From Galaxea fascicularis (Eukaryota > Cnidaria > Anthozoa > Scleractinia > Euphylliidae), in contig OX419345.1 in the NCBI GenBank assembly GCA_948470475.1, forward strand, positions 21,447,000 through 21,510,999: 64,000 bases of DNA, given 5' to 3'. Every line of letters begins with the position of its first letter. Position 1 is the stretch's first letter. Shown piece after piece: positions 43,580 to 56,500 of the stretch. A model generated the notes under the pieces. It was not told where the DNA came from, did no database searches, and saw nothing but the letters and a program-made list of their open reading frames with translations. The position numbers and the translations under genes were made by a program.

Positions 43580-46500
43580 ATGGAGTTAATCGAGGAATTA
43601 TGGGTCGTATGGGATCTAGGTAAAAAAAACTGGATGGAGCTACGCTGTTGGTGGAAACATGATAACGTGAAAAACAAGATTAAGTTAATTGAATAAAAAA
43701 CGTGATATTGTGGAGAGTAAGGGTGCATGACGATTTAAAAATGTCGAGCGACTATGGGTTTTTTTGGAGGCATCTTTGTCATCTTTCCAAACATCGGCGA
43801 AGTTGTGCAGGGAATCGGTTGCCAAGTCGGCTTCCTGTTTCGCTGTTGTTCCTGATAAGGGTCACATATTATCAGTTAGATTTGCCAACTACAAATGGGT
43901 CATCCTCTTTTTTGAGCATAAACGCTCGCATATAGTAACATCTTATCTCCATCATAATTAAAAAACAATACCACTGAGTAATGTCTTTTAAAATGTGATT
44001 TTACGTGTGTAATGTGGATTTACTTAGCCCCTTGTAAAGGCCTAATGACTTGAGACACTGAAAAAGTGATTAGTTTTGCGTAAATTGTGAACCCATGTGA
44101 CATGCAAATACTAGACCTTACCTTGTTCGACGTATTCAGTCACTTCAGTAACGTTTGAACTCAGTTTCTGTGTCACCCCACTTGTGTTAACATCCTTTTC
44201 CTGAAATACGTCTTCGTCGTGCTGGACAGATATATTTTTGACATCGTCCACGTGCTCAGCTGCATGACTTGGAAGACTAGTATTTGAGATAGTTTGACTA
44301 TTGTCAACCCAGGAGAGCGATGTAGAATTTCTTGCTTTTTTCTTCGGCGACGAACTCTGGACAGCCAGGGGCGATGACATGTGAAAAGTGGATTGGATAT
44401 AAGGAGACTTAACATTATGATCATTTTTATTCTGGTTTTCCCTTGCCTTAAATGCACTGGCATTTTCCCGCAAGGCACTGAGATGATTGTGGAAGAAAAT
44501 TGAGACTCGATCTATAAGTGCTGGAGGAGAAGAAAATCCCGTTTGGTGACTTTCGTTATTGATTTGTTTCGGCATATGTAAACTGTTTGAAGTACAGTTT
44601 TGATCTTTTGTCCAATTCAAAGAATAGGACGAGATTAGTGATTGCTCCTTTAACGACTTTGTAACTAGTTGTTGTTTATGATGACACATTGTTGTCCTAT
44701 TTTTAATTTGCTCATGACGCGTAAGGTTCTTTCTTCCTTGAGAATGGCTTTGCTTACGAATTCCTTGTTGTTCGGCATCTGGTTCATGATGTAAAGACGT
44801 CTTTAGCTCTCCATTCGGATGTTCTACGTGGCCATGGTTTGGTCGTTGTTGTTGTTTTCGTTTCTCGTTTCCAGTGTAGTTTGCACTGTTATTGCTCCGC
44901 TCTTGATCAGGTTTGTGCTGTTTACCGAGTCGCGTTTGATTGTTTTGTTGATAATTTCGTTGTCCAAGTTGTAAGAAATTCCTGTGATCATGTCTGGATC
45001 CCAAAACTTTTAAAATGTAGTCCTTCAATTTTTCAAGCTTTTTTCGACTTACATTTCTCATAGCTTCAAGGATACGGATCTCAAACTCATCTTCGTTTCT
45101 GGTGAAGTTTCTCCTAGTAGAAAAGTCTGTTTTATAATTTAAATTTGAAGTAGTATTTCTCATAGACGCGCTCTTTGAGTAGCCAACTTTTTGACTGAGT
45201 CCTTTTCTTTTACTAGCTTCAGTCCACCCTCTATATATCGACACCCGCACTCTTCTTCTGTTGTTCTCTAAAAGAGATTCGTTGGAGCTATTGAAGGGCG
45301 TTTGCCTGTTTGCCATCGCAAATGCCCTCTCCTTGGTATTGTTATCAGGTGTGTTTAAACGAATTAAGCTTAAAAGAGTCTCTAAACTGCCCTTCTCTCT
45401 GTTGTTTTTTATGCCAGAATTAATTTTGGTCTCATTTTCATACCGGCTTAGTGCGGGAAGAAAACTGTTTGTATTGTTAGACTGTTTAAAGCTGTCAAAA
45501 AAGCTGATTAGGTCTGACAAATGTTTTGCAACCGAAGAGTTCAATCTGAGATAGAATCCACCCTTTGTTTTGGAAGATAACTGCATATTACTCGAGCCAT
45601 TTGAATTTATTATGCTGTGTACGTGTGCCAAAATATGAGAACCCGATTTGCTTCGACCACCACCGTGAAGCGTCCCTTTTGCTGCGAATATAGAATCACT
45701 TCTGTTCCTAAATTTGTATTTTCTTTCATTAACCTTTTCTTGATCTAGTATGGAACTATTATTTGAGTTTTTCCTCGGGATTTCCACTTGGCCTTTTATC
45801 ACACTGTTTTCAAGCAAAGTTGTTGTGTCTTTATAGAGATGACTAGGGCTGACAAATCCATAAGTATTTTTCATGTGGTTATCACCATTCAGCAGCTTCT
45901 TTGAGGTATTACCCTCTCGTGTTTGATTGCTGGGGGTGATGTCTTTACGACTGGCAGAACTTGATTTGTTACTAATTTCTGAGTTTGTAGATCTCATTGG
46001 CTGTCGACGAAGATGTTCCCCTTTGTTAACTATGGATGAAATCGAAATTTCCTTGTTTTTGTTTGGACTATTCGATGTCAAGGCGTCTTTCTCGTTTTTC
46101 ACCTTTAACTTGCTATCAAATACTTCAGGTTCCATTTGAGTGGTGCCTTCCTCCTTTTTTTGAAACTCATCCGCTTCATTTACGCCTTTCGAAATCGGGG
46201 ACGTCGATGGACCATGCTTGGAAGAGATCATACGGAGCTCATTCGGGGGGCTCTTGTGTTGACTGTTCGACATAAAGCTATCGAATACTTCAGGCTCTGA
46301 TTGGACAGTCTCTTCTTTCTTTTTAAAGAGCTCATCAGTCATTTTCTTATCTTTAGTCGAGATGTTGTTTGATTTTGATGAAGAGGTTACACTTTTGGGT
46401 ATCCCCTTGATAACGTTTGGGGAAGTGGCATTTTTAGGAAGAAGGTGGTGAGTTCGGCGTCCCACTGTACCTTCATCAGCGTTCACATGATCGAGTTTGG

Positions 46501-48720
46501 AAGGTGTGGTGTTTAGGCCTTTGTGGGCAGTGGACACAGGATGGTTGTCGTCATTTCGGTCCCTCTGGTTGATTTCTTTTCCAACTCCATCTGTATTTGT
46601 GTTATAATAGCTTGTTAATTTTGTCATATTCTCCAAATATTTGTGTTTCAACGCAGTGAACTGAGGAGAGGATAGTAAAGCCAACTCTTTAAACTTTGCA
46701 TTGGCATTACTGAATGTTCTATGTTTACCAGGTATGGACACTCTTGATACTACCACTGAGTTGCTGTGATATCTATTTCCCCTTGATTTGTGTTCTTCTG
46801 CAGATATCTGTTTGGTTTTCACGTTGGTTTTGTATGGGACAGACCACAAAGTATGCGCCGGGTTTTCACTCGACTTGACAATCCCAGTAGAAAGCAAAGA
46901 AACTTTGTTGTCCTGCAAAGGGGTCTTGATCCCGCTTTTATCTCTAAGCGGCTTAGGTCCATTTTCCGTGATAACCTCAACAAGAGAGTCAGACACCAAC
47001 TCAGCGGGGATGGAATCAGTGTGGTTAGGTTTGTCTTCTTCCACCACCTCGATTTCTTCATTCGACGAAAATGATGGTTGAACTTGAACGGTCCGTTTTC
47101 CCAAATCTGCTTCTCTTTCAACTTCAGTAGGTAGTTCTTGTCAGGATAAAAAGGAACGCAGAGGGTCACAGTTTCAACTGTCTAAGTGCAGCTTCTACCT
47201 ACCTAAGACTTCTCTTGCATTTTGCCTACTCTTTAATTTATCCATACTTCAGTTCATTATTGTAATATAATTTAGACTTACCTGAAGAAATAAACATTGG
47301 TCCTTACTTGGACCAACCTATAGAAATAAATAACCTTCGCCGTCTGGTTATTTATTAACAAAAACGCGCTATGAGAATCATGAACAAACCTTTACTTTGC
47401 TCATACAGGTCCTTTATTTTAAAAAAACAAGGTATTTTAAAATTCCTTGACATTCACTTGCTACAATTAAGACCTCATACCACTATGTTTACAATACTAG
47501 GAATGTTCATGTCTTACATCATTCTACCTTATTGTCGAAGTGAAATAGACAATTTTCTTTATTTTAAGCAAGGACCCAAATTTTTTTAAAACTCCCTTGA
47601 CAGCGAAATTGTTTTTCAGACAGCCCTTAAGAACACAATTATTAAAAACTATGAATAGCAGCAATTGCTTTTCTAGCTTATTATACCTTTATTTACTTAA
47701 CGACTTTATGCTATGCAACTTACTTAATTATTTACAGTCAGCTTAGTTTGATTGGGAAGGCCGAATCAAACATAAGCTCTCTAGTTTCTTTTCTTTTTGG
47801 TCTCCTGCCCACTTTGAAACTATATTTAACTGAATTGTGTGTGTGTGTGTGTGTGTGCTGCAAATAAAGAAACATAAACTACAATAGTTAGTTGCTAAAA
47901 ATGTAGGGCATCTTTAACTCGTCCCAAATTGGCCGGTTTACAGGTTCAAAGATGCTAGTCTAGTACGAAAACTACTGGCAAATTTTTGAGTTCTCCCGAT
48001 TCGTTCGTCAACTTACTACAAATGAATGTTATACAGTGCTTGACCATAAAACGTATTTTTCAAGAACCAACGAATATCGCTTTAACCCGAGGCTCCCAAA
48101 TAATGGCTAAACGCTTGGCTGATTAGCGTTGTGATAAGATAGCTGAATCGGACCACCATGAAGGAAGTTTAATTAAGTCAGTTTTGAAGTTTTCACAACA
48201 GGATAATCAACAAAGCAAAAGGCGGAACGATTTCGCAAACTTGTTACGCTTCAAATTACCGGCAAAGGTTTTTAGAAACCATTTCCTTTCTTTGCTTAAG
48301 TACTCTGCATTGAGAACAGGTGATTTAAAATTGCAGTTCAAAAATATGCTTAAGTTTTGGATTGGTATATCCACCGGGATAAAATGTAACTGTAGGAGAT
48401 GTTAGCAAGTTCTACTTTGCTTTGCTAAGAATGTCCTTTCGCGTCATTCACCGCGAGTAGTTAAAATCTAGCAGAAGGATTTATCAAAATGTTAAACTTA
48501 ACACTAACAAATTAATACATTAAGGATCTCTTTACAATATTATATTGTTAAATTTAGCCACTATTAAAATATACAAACATGCATGAGTGAAACGACGCCA
48601 TCCGAAGTACATACCTGATTTATCTTTCGCTTCATGACCACTTTCGTTTCTACTGCTTACCCTTTCATATGATAATAGAACGAGACACAACCAGATGCCT
48701 GCCTTGATATTCCGTTTCAT
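37753..48720 (-). CDS. Secreted protein: disordered N-glycan-rich region + three TSP1 + two six-cysteine modules + acidic tail
   Basis: Ten exons read 48720-48615, 47136-44122, 43240-43061, 42398-42231, 41325-41137, 40738-40580, 40040-39879, 39388-39218, 38280-38209 and 37922-37753, about 1463 residues, with every intron in phase 1. The start MKRNIKAGIWLCLVLLSYER is a signal peptide. The 3-kb second exon is a cysteine-poor, S/N/K-rich disordered region with dozens of N-x-S/T sequons. Three TSP1 modules (WSDW, WGNW, WSQF) are followed by two six-cysteine modules, a ~57-residue proline-containing linker, a 24-residue exon, and an Asp/Glu tail with a run of six D (YDGDDDDDDNVDKE). No membrane anchor is seen, so the product is probably secreted. 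Extracellular matrix or mineral-associated function is inference. The donor at 39217 (GTGCAA) is inferred from frame and phase; the other introns end in ordinary GT-AG. Confidence 0.8.
38676..39081. mobile_element. MITE-like interspersed element (~406 bp) in an intron
   Basis: The ends are long imperfect inverted repeats of about 45 bases: left cccggagggaaatgatactc..., right ...cagagtaacccccgggg. The interior contains several near copies of GGGATTTTTTTGGG. It has no coding capacity. It sits between the last two linker exons of the gene at 37753-48720. Confidence 0.6.
39879..40738 (-). other. Two single-exon six-cysteine (C6) modules
   Basis: Exons 40580-40738 and 39879-40040 each encode one module of about 45 residues. 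The pattern is P-x(2-3)-C-x-[FY]-[ND]-P-C-x4-C-x(7-8)-C-[IV]-x(2-3)-[EK]-C-x-P-I-F-x(8-11)-C-x-G. The first reads LCDFNPCEEAGC then ARCITDFECNPIFF; the second reads ICSYNPCLSEQC then QCVVDLECRPIF. Three more copies occur in the neighbouring gene at 50597-56937. Cysteine spacing recalls follistatin-type or short EGF-like units but fits none that I can name. Confidence 0.8.
42000..42155. mobile_element. Short inverted-repeat element (~156 bp)
   Basis: gggcgtagc at the left end is the exact reverse complement of gctacgccc at the right end, with G-runs next to each end (aaaggggggg and ctcccccccc). This is the form of many non-autonomous DNA transposon ends. No coding content. It lies in the intron between two TSP1 exons. 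Confidence 0.6.
42467..42648. mobile_element. MITE-like element (~182 bp)
   Basis: The left end agtatatactacacaag and the right end cttgtgtggtatatact are reverse complements with one mismatch. Next to and inside the element, several CTATTCACCTC motifs occur in both orientations (for example 42485-42500 and 42538-42550). Non-coding. Confidence 0.65.
43552..43582. repeat. Single arm of the hairpin repeat family seen at 37064
   Basis: gacgtttcgggcgttagccc continuing ttcgtcaga is nearly identical to the left arm at 37064-37092, but the inverted partner is missing. Intronic. Confidence 0.7.
44122..47136 (-). other. 3,015-base single exon coding a disordered, sequon-rich region
   Basis: The exon (residues about 36-1040 of the protein at 37753-48720) has no cysteine-rich module. 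Composition is dominated by S, N, K, T and E, with repeated phrases such as TMxPEVFDS (EPEVFDSFMSN, EPEVFDSKLKV) and many N-x-S/T sites. Its acceptor (atcctgacaag) and donor (gtaaggt) are both in phase 1. The first exon of the solenoid gene is similarly huge (3,016 bases). Confidence 0.8.
47835..47857. repeat. (GT)n microsatellite
   Basis: About eleven perfect GT units in the first intron of the TSP1/C6 gene. Confidence 0.9.
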
Positions 48721-50596
48721 CTTTGTTTTCAACCCATTTTTAACGTTGTCCACGGAGGGCAATTAAGTAATTTAAAATAACATTCACTTTCACTACTGCA
48801 CCTTCCTGTTACAGTGTAGATGTTACTAAGTTGAGTAACACCTGCTGGGTCCGTTCTTGCGGTTAAAAAACCAGATCAAGCGAATACTAAGGGCTGGTTG
48901 AAAATCAATTAGGTGATAGGAAGATAACTACCCTGGAGGGGAGACAAAGTATTCTCTCGCTCGCCACCTTTGTTTGTTTGTTTTTGTTGTTGTTGTTGTA
49001 TTAGAGCATTTACCGTTAAAGTATACGCTTACAGAATAGTGGTGATTTCTTCAGTCATGGCCACGGAAATATCAGTAGTTAGCCTCTGGGTATGGGTACG
49101 TTTAAGACCCGTCAAGGTTTCCCTTCACCGCCACAAATCTTTGTACTAGAAACCAATATCAGGTGGGTTCAAACCAGCTGCTTACAGTTCCCAACGCGCT
49201 TTCAACTTGGATCCTTTCTTCTCGGAATTGGCCCAACAAACCTGGCTTGAGTGCTTCACTACTTCAACGAATTCTGGCCCACCCCTTAACTAATTATAAA
49301 AGGAAGTACGCGAAATAAAAATTTGTTACCTACGGTAAGGCGCCCTAACGTTTGGCAAACAATCTTTTGCAGCAATTTGGAATCATTAAACTCGGACAAT
49401 CAGTTGGACTACCGTTATCTCTAAACACTTCGCACTCCTGCTTCAGTGTCTTTGTTTTCAGTGTTAACTATAAGTTCTCGGACTCTTGGAGCTTTTACCG
49501 ACAGTGGAGGGCCTCCACTGTCTAGTTTAGAAGGTTAGAATTATTGGTATTCAAAACGGACATAACAGGGCAAGCTCTAGAAGCTTTATGGATTGTACCC
49601 TTACGAGATGAATGCAGGCCGTGTCGGACTTTCTCACTCGGCCTGATTGAATAAGACTCTCTTAGATTGGGAGGTATGGGCATTCATCCTTCCTAAAAAG
49701 ACTCCGGTAAATCGTTTCAACAACTGGGAAATGAATTGTATTTTATTAGGAAGGTGATTGAGAACAATCAGTAACTGAAGTTGTTCGATCTTTAGAATTA
49801 AAGATATATTTCAATACAATGAGGCTAGTATTATAAATATTTATGTATATATTACGTTTTGAGAGAATGCTAAAGAGTTCCTACTAGTTAATTTTCCACT
49901 TGTTTTATTTTCGTGGAATTGACAAGCACGCCGGCAAATGTCACGAGCGTTGCCTTGCCTTCTATTGCTAATTCACCGTCTACGATTTATACGGAAGCGA
50001 TATTGCATTGAATAGAAAAAACATCAGAAAAGTTAGTCTTACCCCTGCGCTACTCAGTTACAAGTAGCTACCAAAAACTTTGATACCTGCTGAGGTGGCG
50101 ACGTATTGCTTATTACTCACAAACGATAGAAAAATCAGTCTCACAAGTCTTCGCCCAGATAAGACGGAGACATTTCTGCAATCAATTGAGTGATCGTCCG
50201 CGATTGCAGCCCCAGGTTGCAGACGAACGTTAAAAAATTTAGAACAATGAGAGAACTATGTGTAGCGATCATTACGAATTAGTGAAACTGGGTTGAGATA
50301 CAATAGACGGGCGCGGCTCTTGGGTGGTCCTTCCGTTTTCTCCGATTCGCGTCTCTATCCATCGATTTCAAGAAAAAAGAAAAAAAATAGAGCTGCTTTG
50401 CAGTCCAGCTTTCTGACGAGTACTTATTATTCCCGCTACAGAGAAAATTATTCTAGAATGTAATGATCAGTGATTTCATTAAGTTGTTACTTTATGCGGC
50501 GGAAAGACTGGAGCGTACGCTATTTTATTGTATGCTGAGTTGGCAATACGTAAAAGAGTAATTCCTCGAAAGTTCAATATGAACTGGTGCTCTGAT
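48721..50596. other. Intergenic spacer between the tandem TSP1/C6 paralogues
   Basis: No exon with splice support. It contains the promoter of the gene starting at 48720 and the 3' flank of the gene ending at 50597, whose poly(A) signal (AATAAA on the minus strand) reads at 50523-50528. Confidence 0.4.
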
Positions 50597-53500
50597 TTAG
50601 ATTTGATTCTGTAACCACCGCTTATGTTTCGACTTCACACGCTTGGAGTATTTTTTATGGTGTTGAAATCGGTAATTTTTTTTCCTGTAAGCTTTCTCCT
50701 CTTTTGAAGGTTTAAATCTTGAAGGAAGTTTGCTCTTCTTGTCGCTGCTCTCGTCCTCGCTTACTTCTTTATCATCGTCATCATCGTCTTTATCGCTGAC
50801 CTTTAATTTTGAGCTCATCAGTTTACTCAGACGACTGTTATCATCGTCGTCATCATCATCTTCATCATCGTTGTTACCTCTGTCGTGGGCTCTAAGCTTT
50901 GACTTCAACAGTTTACTTAGACGAGCACCTTCACCATCATCTTCGTCTTCGTTTTCATCGCTGTCTTTTTCGCTGATGGTGAGCTTTGAATTCATTAATT
51001 TGCTCAGACGCTCATCACTTTCTTCATCGTCAGCTTCATCTTTGTCACCAATTCTGAGTTTTGAACTCATCAATTTGCTTAACCTTGCACCATCGTCATC
51101 ACTATCGTCACTGTCATAGTTTGCACTCTCCCTCAGCTTTGAATTCATCAACTTTTTTAAGCGGTCATCGTCATCATCACTAGCATCATCGTCATTGGTT
51201 TGTTCTTCATCGTCGTCCTCCTTTTCCTCGACAATATCGCTACGAGCTAAAGAAACAAAACGACGGATACTTAAACCGTTCTTCACAGAAAATACTTAAA
51301 TTGAGAGGAAAAGAAGAGGAGGAGAAGGAAGGTGGATTATCGATCATTTTTCACCTAGTTGGAGAATTACTTGTGATGTTTCGTTTTACTTTGGATGCAG
51401 ATGCAACAACAGCCCGGCTAGCTCAGTCGGTAGAGCATGAGACTCTTAATCTCAGGGTCGTGGGTTCGAGCCCCACGTTGGGCGACAGGGTATGTCTCTT
51501 TTGGTTAAGGGCGGAATCATAAGTTTCTCTATGGTGAGAAAACTGAAGATGTGATAAAACAGCCATAAGACTATAATTTTAATCGAGGCATATTGAAAGC
51601 TATCTCTTAGTGTTCTCTTAGTGTTCTCTTAGTGCTATCTCTTAGAAAGTGTTCAGTGTATGTTTTGGTTTTTGTCAGATGATAACCTTTGCAGTTCAAG
51701 TTCGTCCCTTATGTCACTTTGTGCGGTATAGCGGATATGAAGTTTAATCATCTTCATTGCTATAAGAAAGTTCAAAACATGGCTCACAGTCTCATAATCC
51801 TTAACACTTTACTTAAGGTGGCTCAAAACAGTTCCCAGCACTTTCCTAGACGTAGATTTTGATGGGTCATTAATGCCACTCTTTATCAGTTGATGTTACA
51901 ATCATGGTATCAAAAAACTGCCCAATCATTGGTGAATACGTTGGTATTATTTTCGTGACACTATAGATTACCATAGCAACACTGTGACCTGCTGAAAACA
52001 CCCTTAATTTCAGCTTTAAGCGCTTATATTTCAAAAACGGCACGGTGCAATTTTTTTTTATTATAGAACTTTGATAAGCAGGATGAGATGCAACTTTTCA
52101 CAAAATTTAAACAAATACTGTACATGGAGCTCAGAACCACCTTAATTTTCGAAACTGGGAGCTAAACATATCTTGTCTACGATTCACACATTTGCATTCT
52201 CGGTGTAACGTGTTAATCAACAAGCAATCATTCAATAAATCAATCATTCAATCAATCAGTCAATCCCTCAGTCAGTCAGTCAGTCAATCGATTTATCAGT
52301 TTTGCACTGACCTTTACAGCTTTTCATCTTCTGGTTAAAAGAGTTTACGAACATCGATTTACAGGTGTGTTCTACCAGACACCGAGCTGTTGGATCAGCC
52401 TTACAAACAGCCCCGCTACAGGGGTCAAAACCGCATATGTACCTGGCAGGAACCTTGAATACACCTGTGTACAGAAATACAACGTAGTATTACTCTGTTT
52501 TCTGTTTAACAAATAGATTCCATGTAGCCGTGCTACTGTTCAGTAACCGGCCGATCAAATGTGGCGTCAAATGTAGTAAGAACAAAAAAGTGACTTACGA
52601 GGCGATAGTCGAGCGTGTCACTGTTGTCCTAACCACATTTTGACGTCTTCGTGATCTATTACTGAAAAGACGTCGCGGTTTTGTTTCATATAATAAAGAA
52701 AAATTTTGGGTTTAAGTCATTTTCTACAAAGAAACGTGCTTTTATTTTGTTCTTCTTGCTTTTGAAATTTGTCCACAGACTCAGCAAAACTATTCTACGT
52801 CTTCGTTTTCCCAATATGGTGAAAGGTCCTCTAAATTTTCAAAACTTTCCGCCCCTAAAAATTTAAAGGAAAATGTCGTTAATGATGACGTCATCTGTGC
52901 GTCTGTCCCCTTGTAGATCATAAGTAAGAACCAATCAAAATGCATGTATAATACAGCTTCGCAAATGGTAGTCACTTTCTTTAGAAGTGAAGTTTTTCTT
53001 TCAAGATAGTTTTAGGGAATTCTATGAGAAACGGATTTTGACGGAATATAAGTTACATGAAGCACTTAAATGCTTTATCAATAATATTTTGACGACTGCA
53101 ACTGTGCTAAACTAAATGTGTTTGTAAATCCATCTTCCAAAAAGGCACTTGCTGCGTTCGTCTTGTACCTTTGCATTTGATCGTCTTTCCAAAAGCGTCA
53201 AGGAATACAGGATGACACCTCGTGTTGACAACACACTTAGCTGCAGTGCCTTGGAGACAGGTGGTGTATTTACATGGATCAAAACGACAAACTGCCTTTG
53301 GGTCCACATTCAGGTATAGGTTGTCACCTGATAAAAGCAAAGGTGAAGGCGTAAGTGATAGACAAGGATATGTATAAATGGGTCAAAGAATTTTTACTTT
53401 CTACAGCCGTGGAAGAAGGCTTAGGTTGTTTTTACTTTTGAAGCTTAGAAAGGGTTTCGCATGTCTTCGTTTCAAGGTGTTACACGTACAGTCTAGACGC

Positions 53501-56500
53501 TGGTTGTCATTCTCCGCCACAGAGCTGTTTCATCACTCTCTGACACCGAATATAGCAATACCAGAATTAGTGTTTTGACAAACATATTTCAACAACGGCG
53601 CCCGGCTAGCTCAGTCGATAGAGCATGAGACTCTTAATCTCAGGGTCGTGGGTTCGAGCCCCACGTTGGGCGACAGCATAATTCCTTTTGGACTTGCACT
53701 TAGAATTATTTGGGTTGGTATTTTTAAGTATTTTTTAAAAGGTAGATCATGTATCATTTTTCACCTGGTTGCAGACTTCGACCTCTTAGAAAGAAAATAC
53801 TTGAGATGTGTTTCATTTTAGTTTGGATTGCATAAGCGACATCTGCCCGGCTAGCTCAGTCGCTAGAGCATGAGACTCTTAATCTCAGGGTCGTGGGTTC
53901 GAACCCCACGTTGGGCGCTTCCCTTCAATTTTTGTCATTTTTCCACCTCTATCATGGTCTTGCAAAATATGAAATTAGCGGCGTAAAATATCCTATTAAG
54001 TGCTGGATTCACTTTGTGGATTTGCTTTAGTATGACATTGTCTCCACCAATTATACCTGTGGGAGTGAATAGTTTTTAGCTTTTTTAGGAGGACGAAAGC
54101 TCAAGGAAACTCAAATTCCTGTCGCACGTTCTGCAAAGCTCACTTACCTGTGCACTGCGTAACCTTTCTTTCTTCAGAATCAAAGAACACTGGACGGCAT
54201 TTAAAGTCACTAACACACGTTGCATAAGGCAACACAATACACTTTGCCACCATACAGGGGTTGTATCCACACACCGTGCGGGGATCGATGTCCACGATGG
54301 AGTCTTGGTCTGTTGAAAACCAATTTACATTTAAAGAACTTACGTTATACAATGCACCAAAATAAGGCACAACAACTACTTTCTTACAATCAGCAGAAGT
54401 TGAGGCAATTCCATGGAACCTGAAACGTTCGCCGTTCAGAAAGTCTCTCTTTTTCGCTGGTTTTACATGGTCAGTGCTGTTGGAATCCCGCAGAATTAAT
54501 GTTTTATGTGGTTTGTACTTCTTGTTAATTGTTGCCCTAACTAAAATTCGCCCCACCCGACTGGATTTCTGGCTCCATTAGTTTTTGTATCTGTCGTATT
54601 CAGGTGGCGAGCTATGCCGTGCTCAGTTTAGACCTAGCAGAAACTCAGTATCATATCAACAAATGTAGTTCAGTCGACGGTGGTAATTACCCTGACAGCG
54701 CTTGCCGTAGCATGGTTTAGCCTGTTTGTGTGCCCCTTTACATTTCCGACCTCCGTTGGAGGGTTTTGGGTTGTCACAGAAGCGGCGTCGATGCTTCATC
54801 CCTTGTCCGCATTTATGGGAACAGGAGCTCCACTCCGACCATGGTGAGTAGGCACCGTCAACTTTGGAAGCAAAGGATGTTGGATAAATCATAACCAGTA
54901 CCCTGTATTAATGTAATAACTCACATATTTTCAGGCATGCAATGACATCAGTTGCATCCCATAGGAATATTCTTTCCAGTGATCCAATTAATGGGATCAA
55001 ATGCAGTGTGAAGCGATTAAACTGATATTAAGTCATGAGATCTAACATTACAAGTGATCACTTGAGTTTTAAGAGAGAAGAGAGGCAACCGCTTCTTCAA
55101 GAAAGAATAAACCTTAGGACAAAAACAGGATAAGCGATGCCTGCAAAAGTTAGGTCTTCACGTTCCTCTGCACCCTTTTGTTGGGTGGCAACAATTTCAC
55201 TAGACATGACCACATCAATAACTTCGAATAGCTACCTGCACACTGCTTTATTTTGCACAATTTTAGTTGAAATCGTGGCCCTTCACAATTTCTCCCGCCA
55301 TTCGCTGGCGCCGGGTTTGTACAGTAGCGCTCCCGTGACCTCAACGCGGTTCGTCCACAAGCATCGGGACACGAAGACCATGACGTCCACGGAGTGAAAT
55401 CACCATCGACTGAAAATATAGAAAGTACATCGGAGACAACAGTCACACAAGGTCCGTGAACTCTGATTAGGTCTAGTCTTGTAGCTACTGATCATGAATC
55501 AATCTACCTTGTTCTCGCTTTTACCTGGATCAGTCGAGGTGCCTTCTTTGGCTTTCAAAAAGCCCGTTATATTTGCTAAAGCATCTGAGCCAGACTCCTT
55601 TTGATCGGTGGGAACCTGAGGCTTGTCCCCAGGGGAATTCAAACTGTTTTTGTCCTGTGCGCCTGCGCCATTTATTGAGCCACCGACCTGGGGTTCTTGA
55701 TAAGCTGGGTCCTGCAACCGACTCAGTTCATTTATTTCCTCATTGTCATTGTCATCTACGGAATGAATGGCCAAAAATGTAAACTATGGGATGCAAAATA
55801 CTTTCACTTTCTAAAGTATATTGCTATTGTACAAATGAGACAAATGTCATGGGATTCAGTGGTTGCACATGCAGTAGAACGTAGGTTGTCTAGAAATAGA
55901 ATCTTCAGTCCGGGTCATAACACTCATAATGAAAGAGCTGAAGGAATTGTACCGTCCTTAACATACGGTAAGAAACTGAAATTGCAATCTTGAAGCTCTT
56001 ACTCAGCATCATGCTCTTCGTGAACGTAAAGCAAAATGAAAAAAGGATGAAAAGAAAATAATAAACGTGCGCCCAACGTGGGGCTCGAACCCACGACCCT
56101 GAGATTAAGAGTCTCATGCTCTACCGACTGAGCTAGCCGGGCGACTAACGAAATTTTGGTTTCATGACTGATTACCAACACTGATTTCTTCTGGCCACAT
56201 CATCAATCATCACAACCGGCTCGCTTATGTGCTGCAAAAGGAGCATGCAACGAAATACATAATAATGATAAAACCATAATTCATGTTACCAGCCGGGGTT
56301 GAAATATACCTTTTAGCTGCTGTCTTTTAACCAGATCTTTTTTATCAAGGACTAGAGACTCTATGACAGCGTTCAAATCTGGACCATTGTCTGTTGTAAC
56401 AAAGGAGATAATTAAATTTATGGCTGGACAACAGAATACTTCCCTTGTGAGTAGTGTATTTAGTTGTCTCCGTACAAGTAATGCATATTTTGTCTAACAG

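Larger units (their letters stand above)
52312..54309 (-). other. Three single-exon six-cysteine (C6) modules
   Basis: Exons 54148-54309, 53169-53327 and 52312-52464 each encode one C6 module: [12 protein letters not shown]..., [12 protein letters not shown]... and [12 protein letters not shown].... Each continues with C-V/L-x3-x-C-x-[PS]-[VM]-F and ends C-[TK]-G at a phase-1 donor. The [FY]-[ND]-P-C core and the C-x-G end are invariant across all five copies in the two genes. No other gene in the window has them. Confidence 0.8.

Noticed and set aside
50730..51119. Serine/leucine-rich open frame on the plus strand
   Set aside because: Antisense shadow of the Asp/Glu repeats (GAT/GAC/GAA read as ATC/GTC/TTC and serine-type codons).
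52221..52300. CRISPR-like array from the repeated CAAT/CAGT tract
   Set aside because: It is a simple tetranucleotide microsatellite with no spacers, in a eukaryotic intron.
51412..53917. tRNA-Lys copies as tRNA-derived SINEs
   Set aside because: The sequence after each tRNA differs and has no common body or tail; all acceptor, anticodon and T stems are intact.
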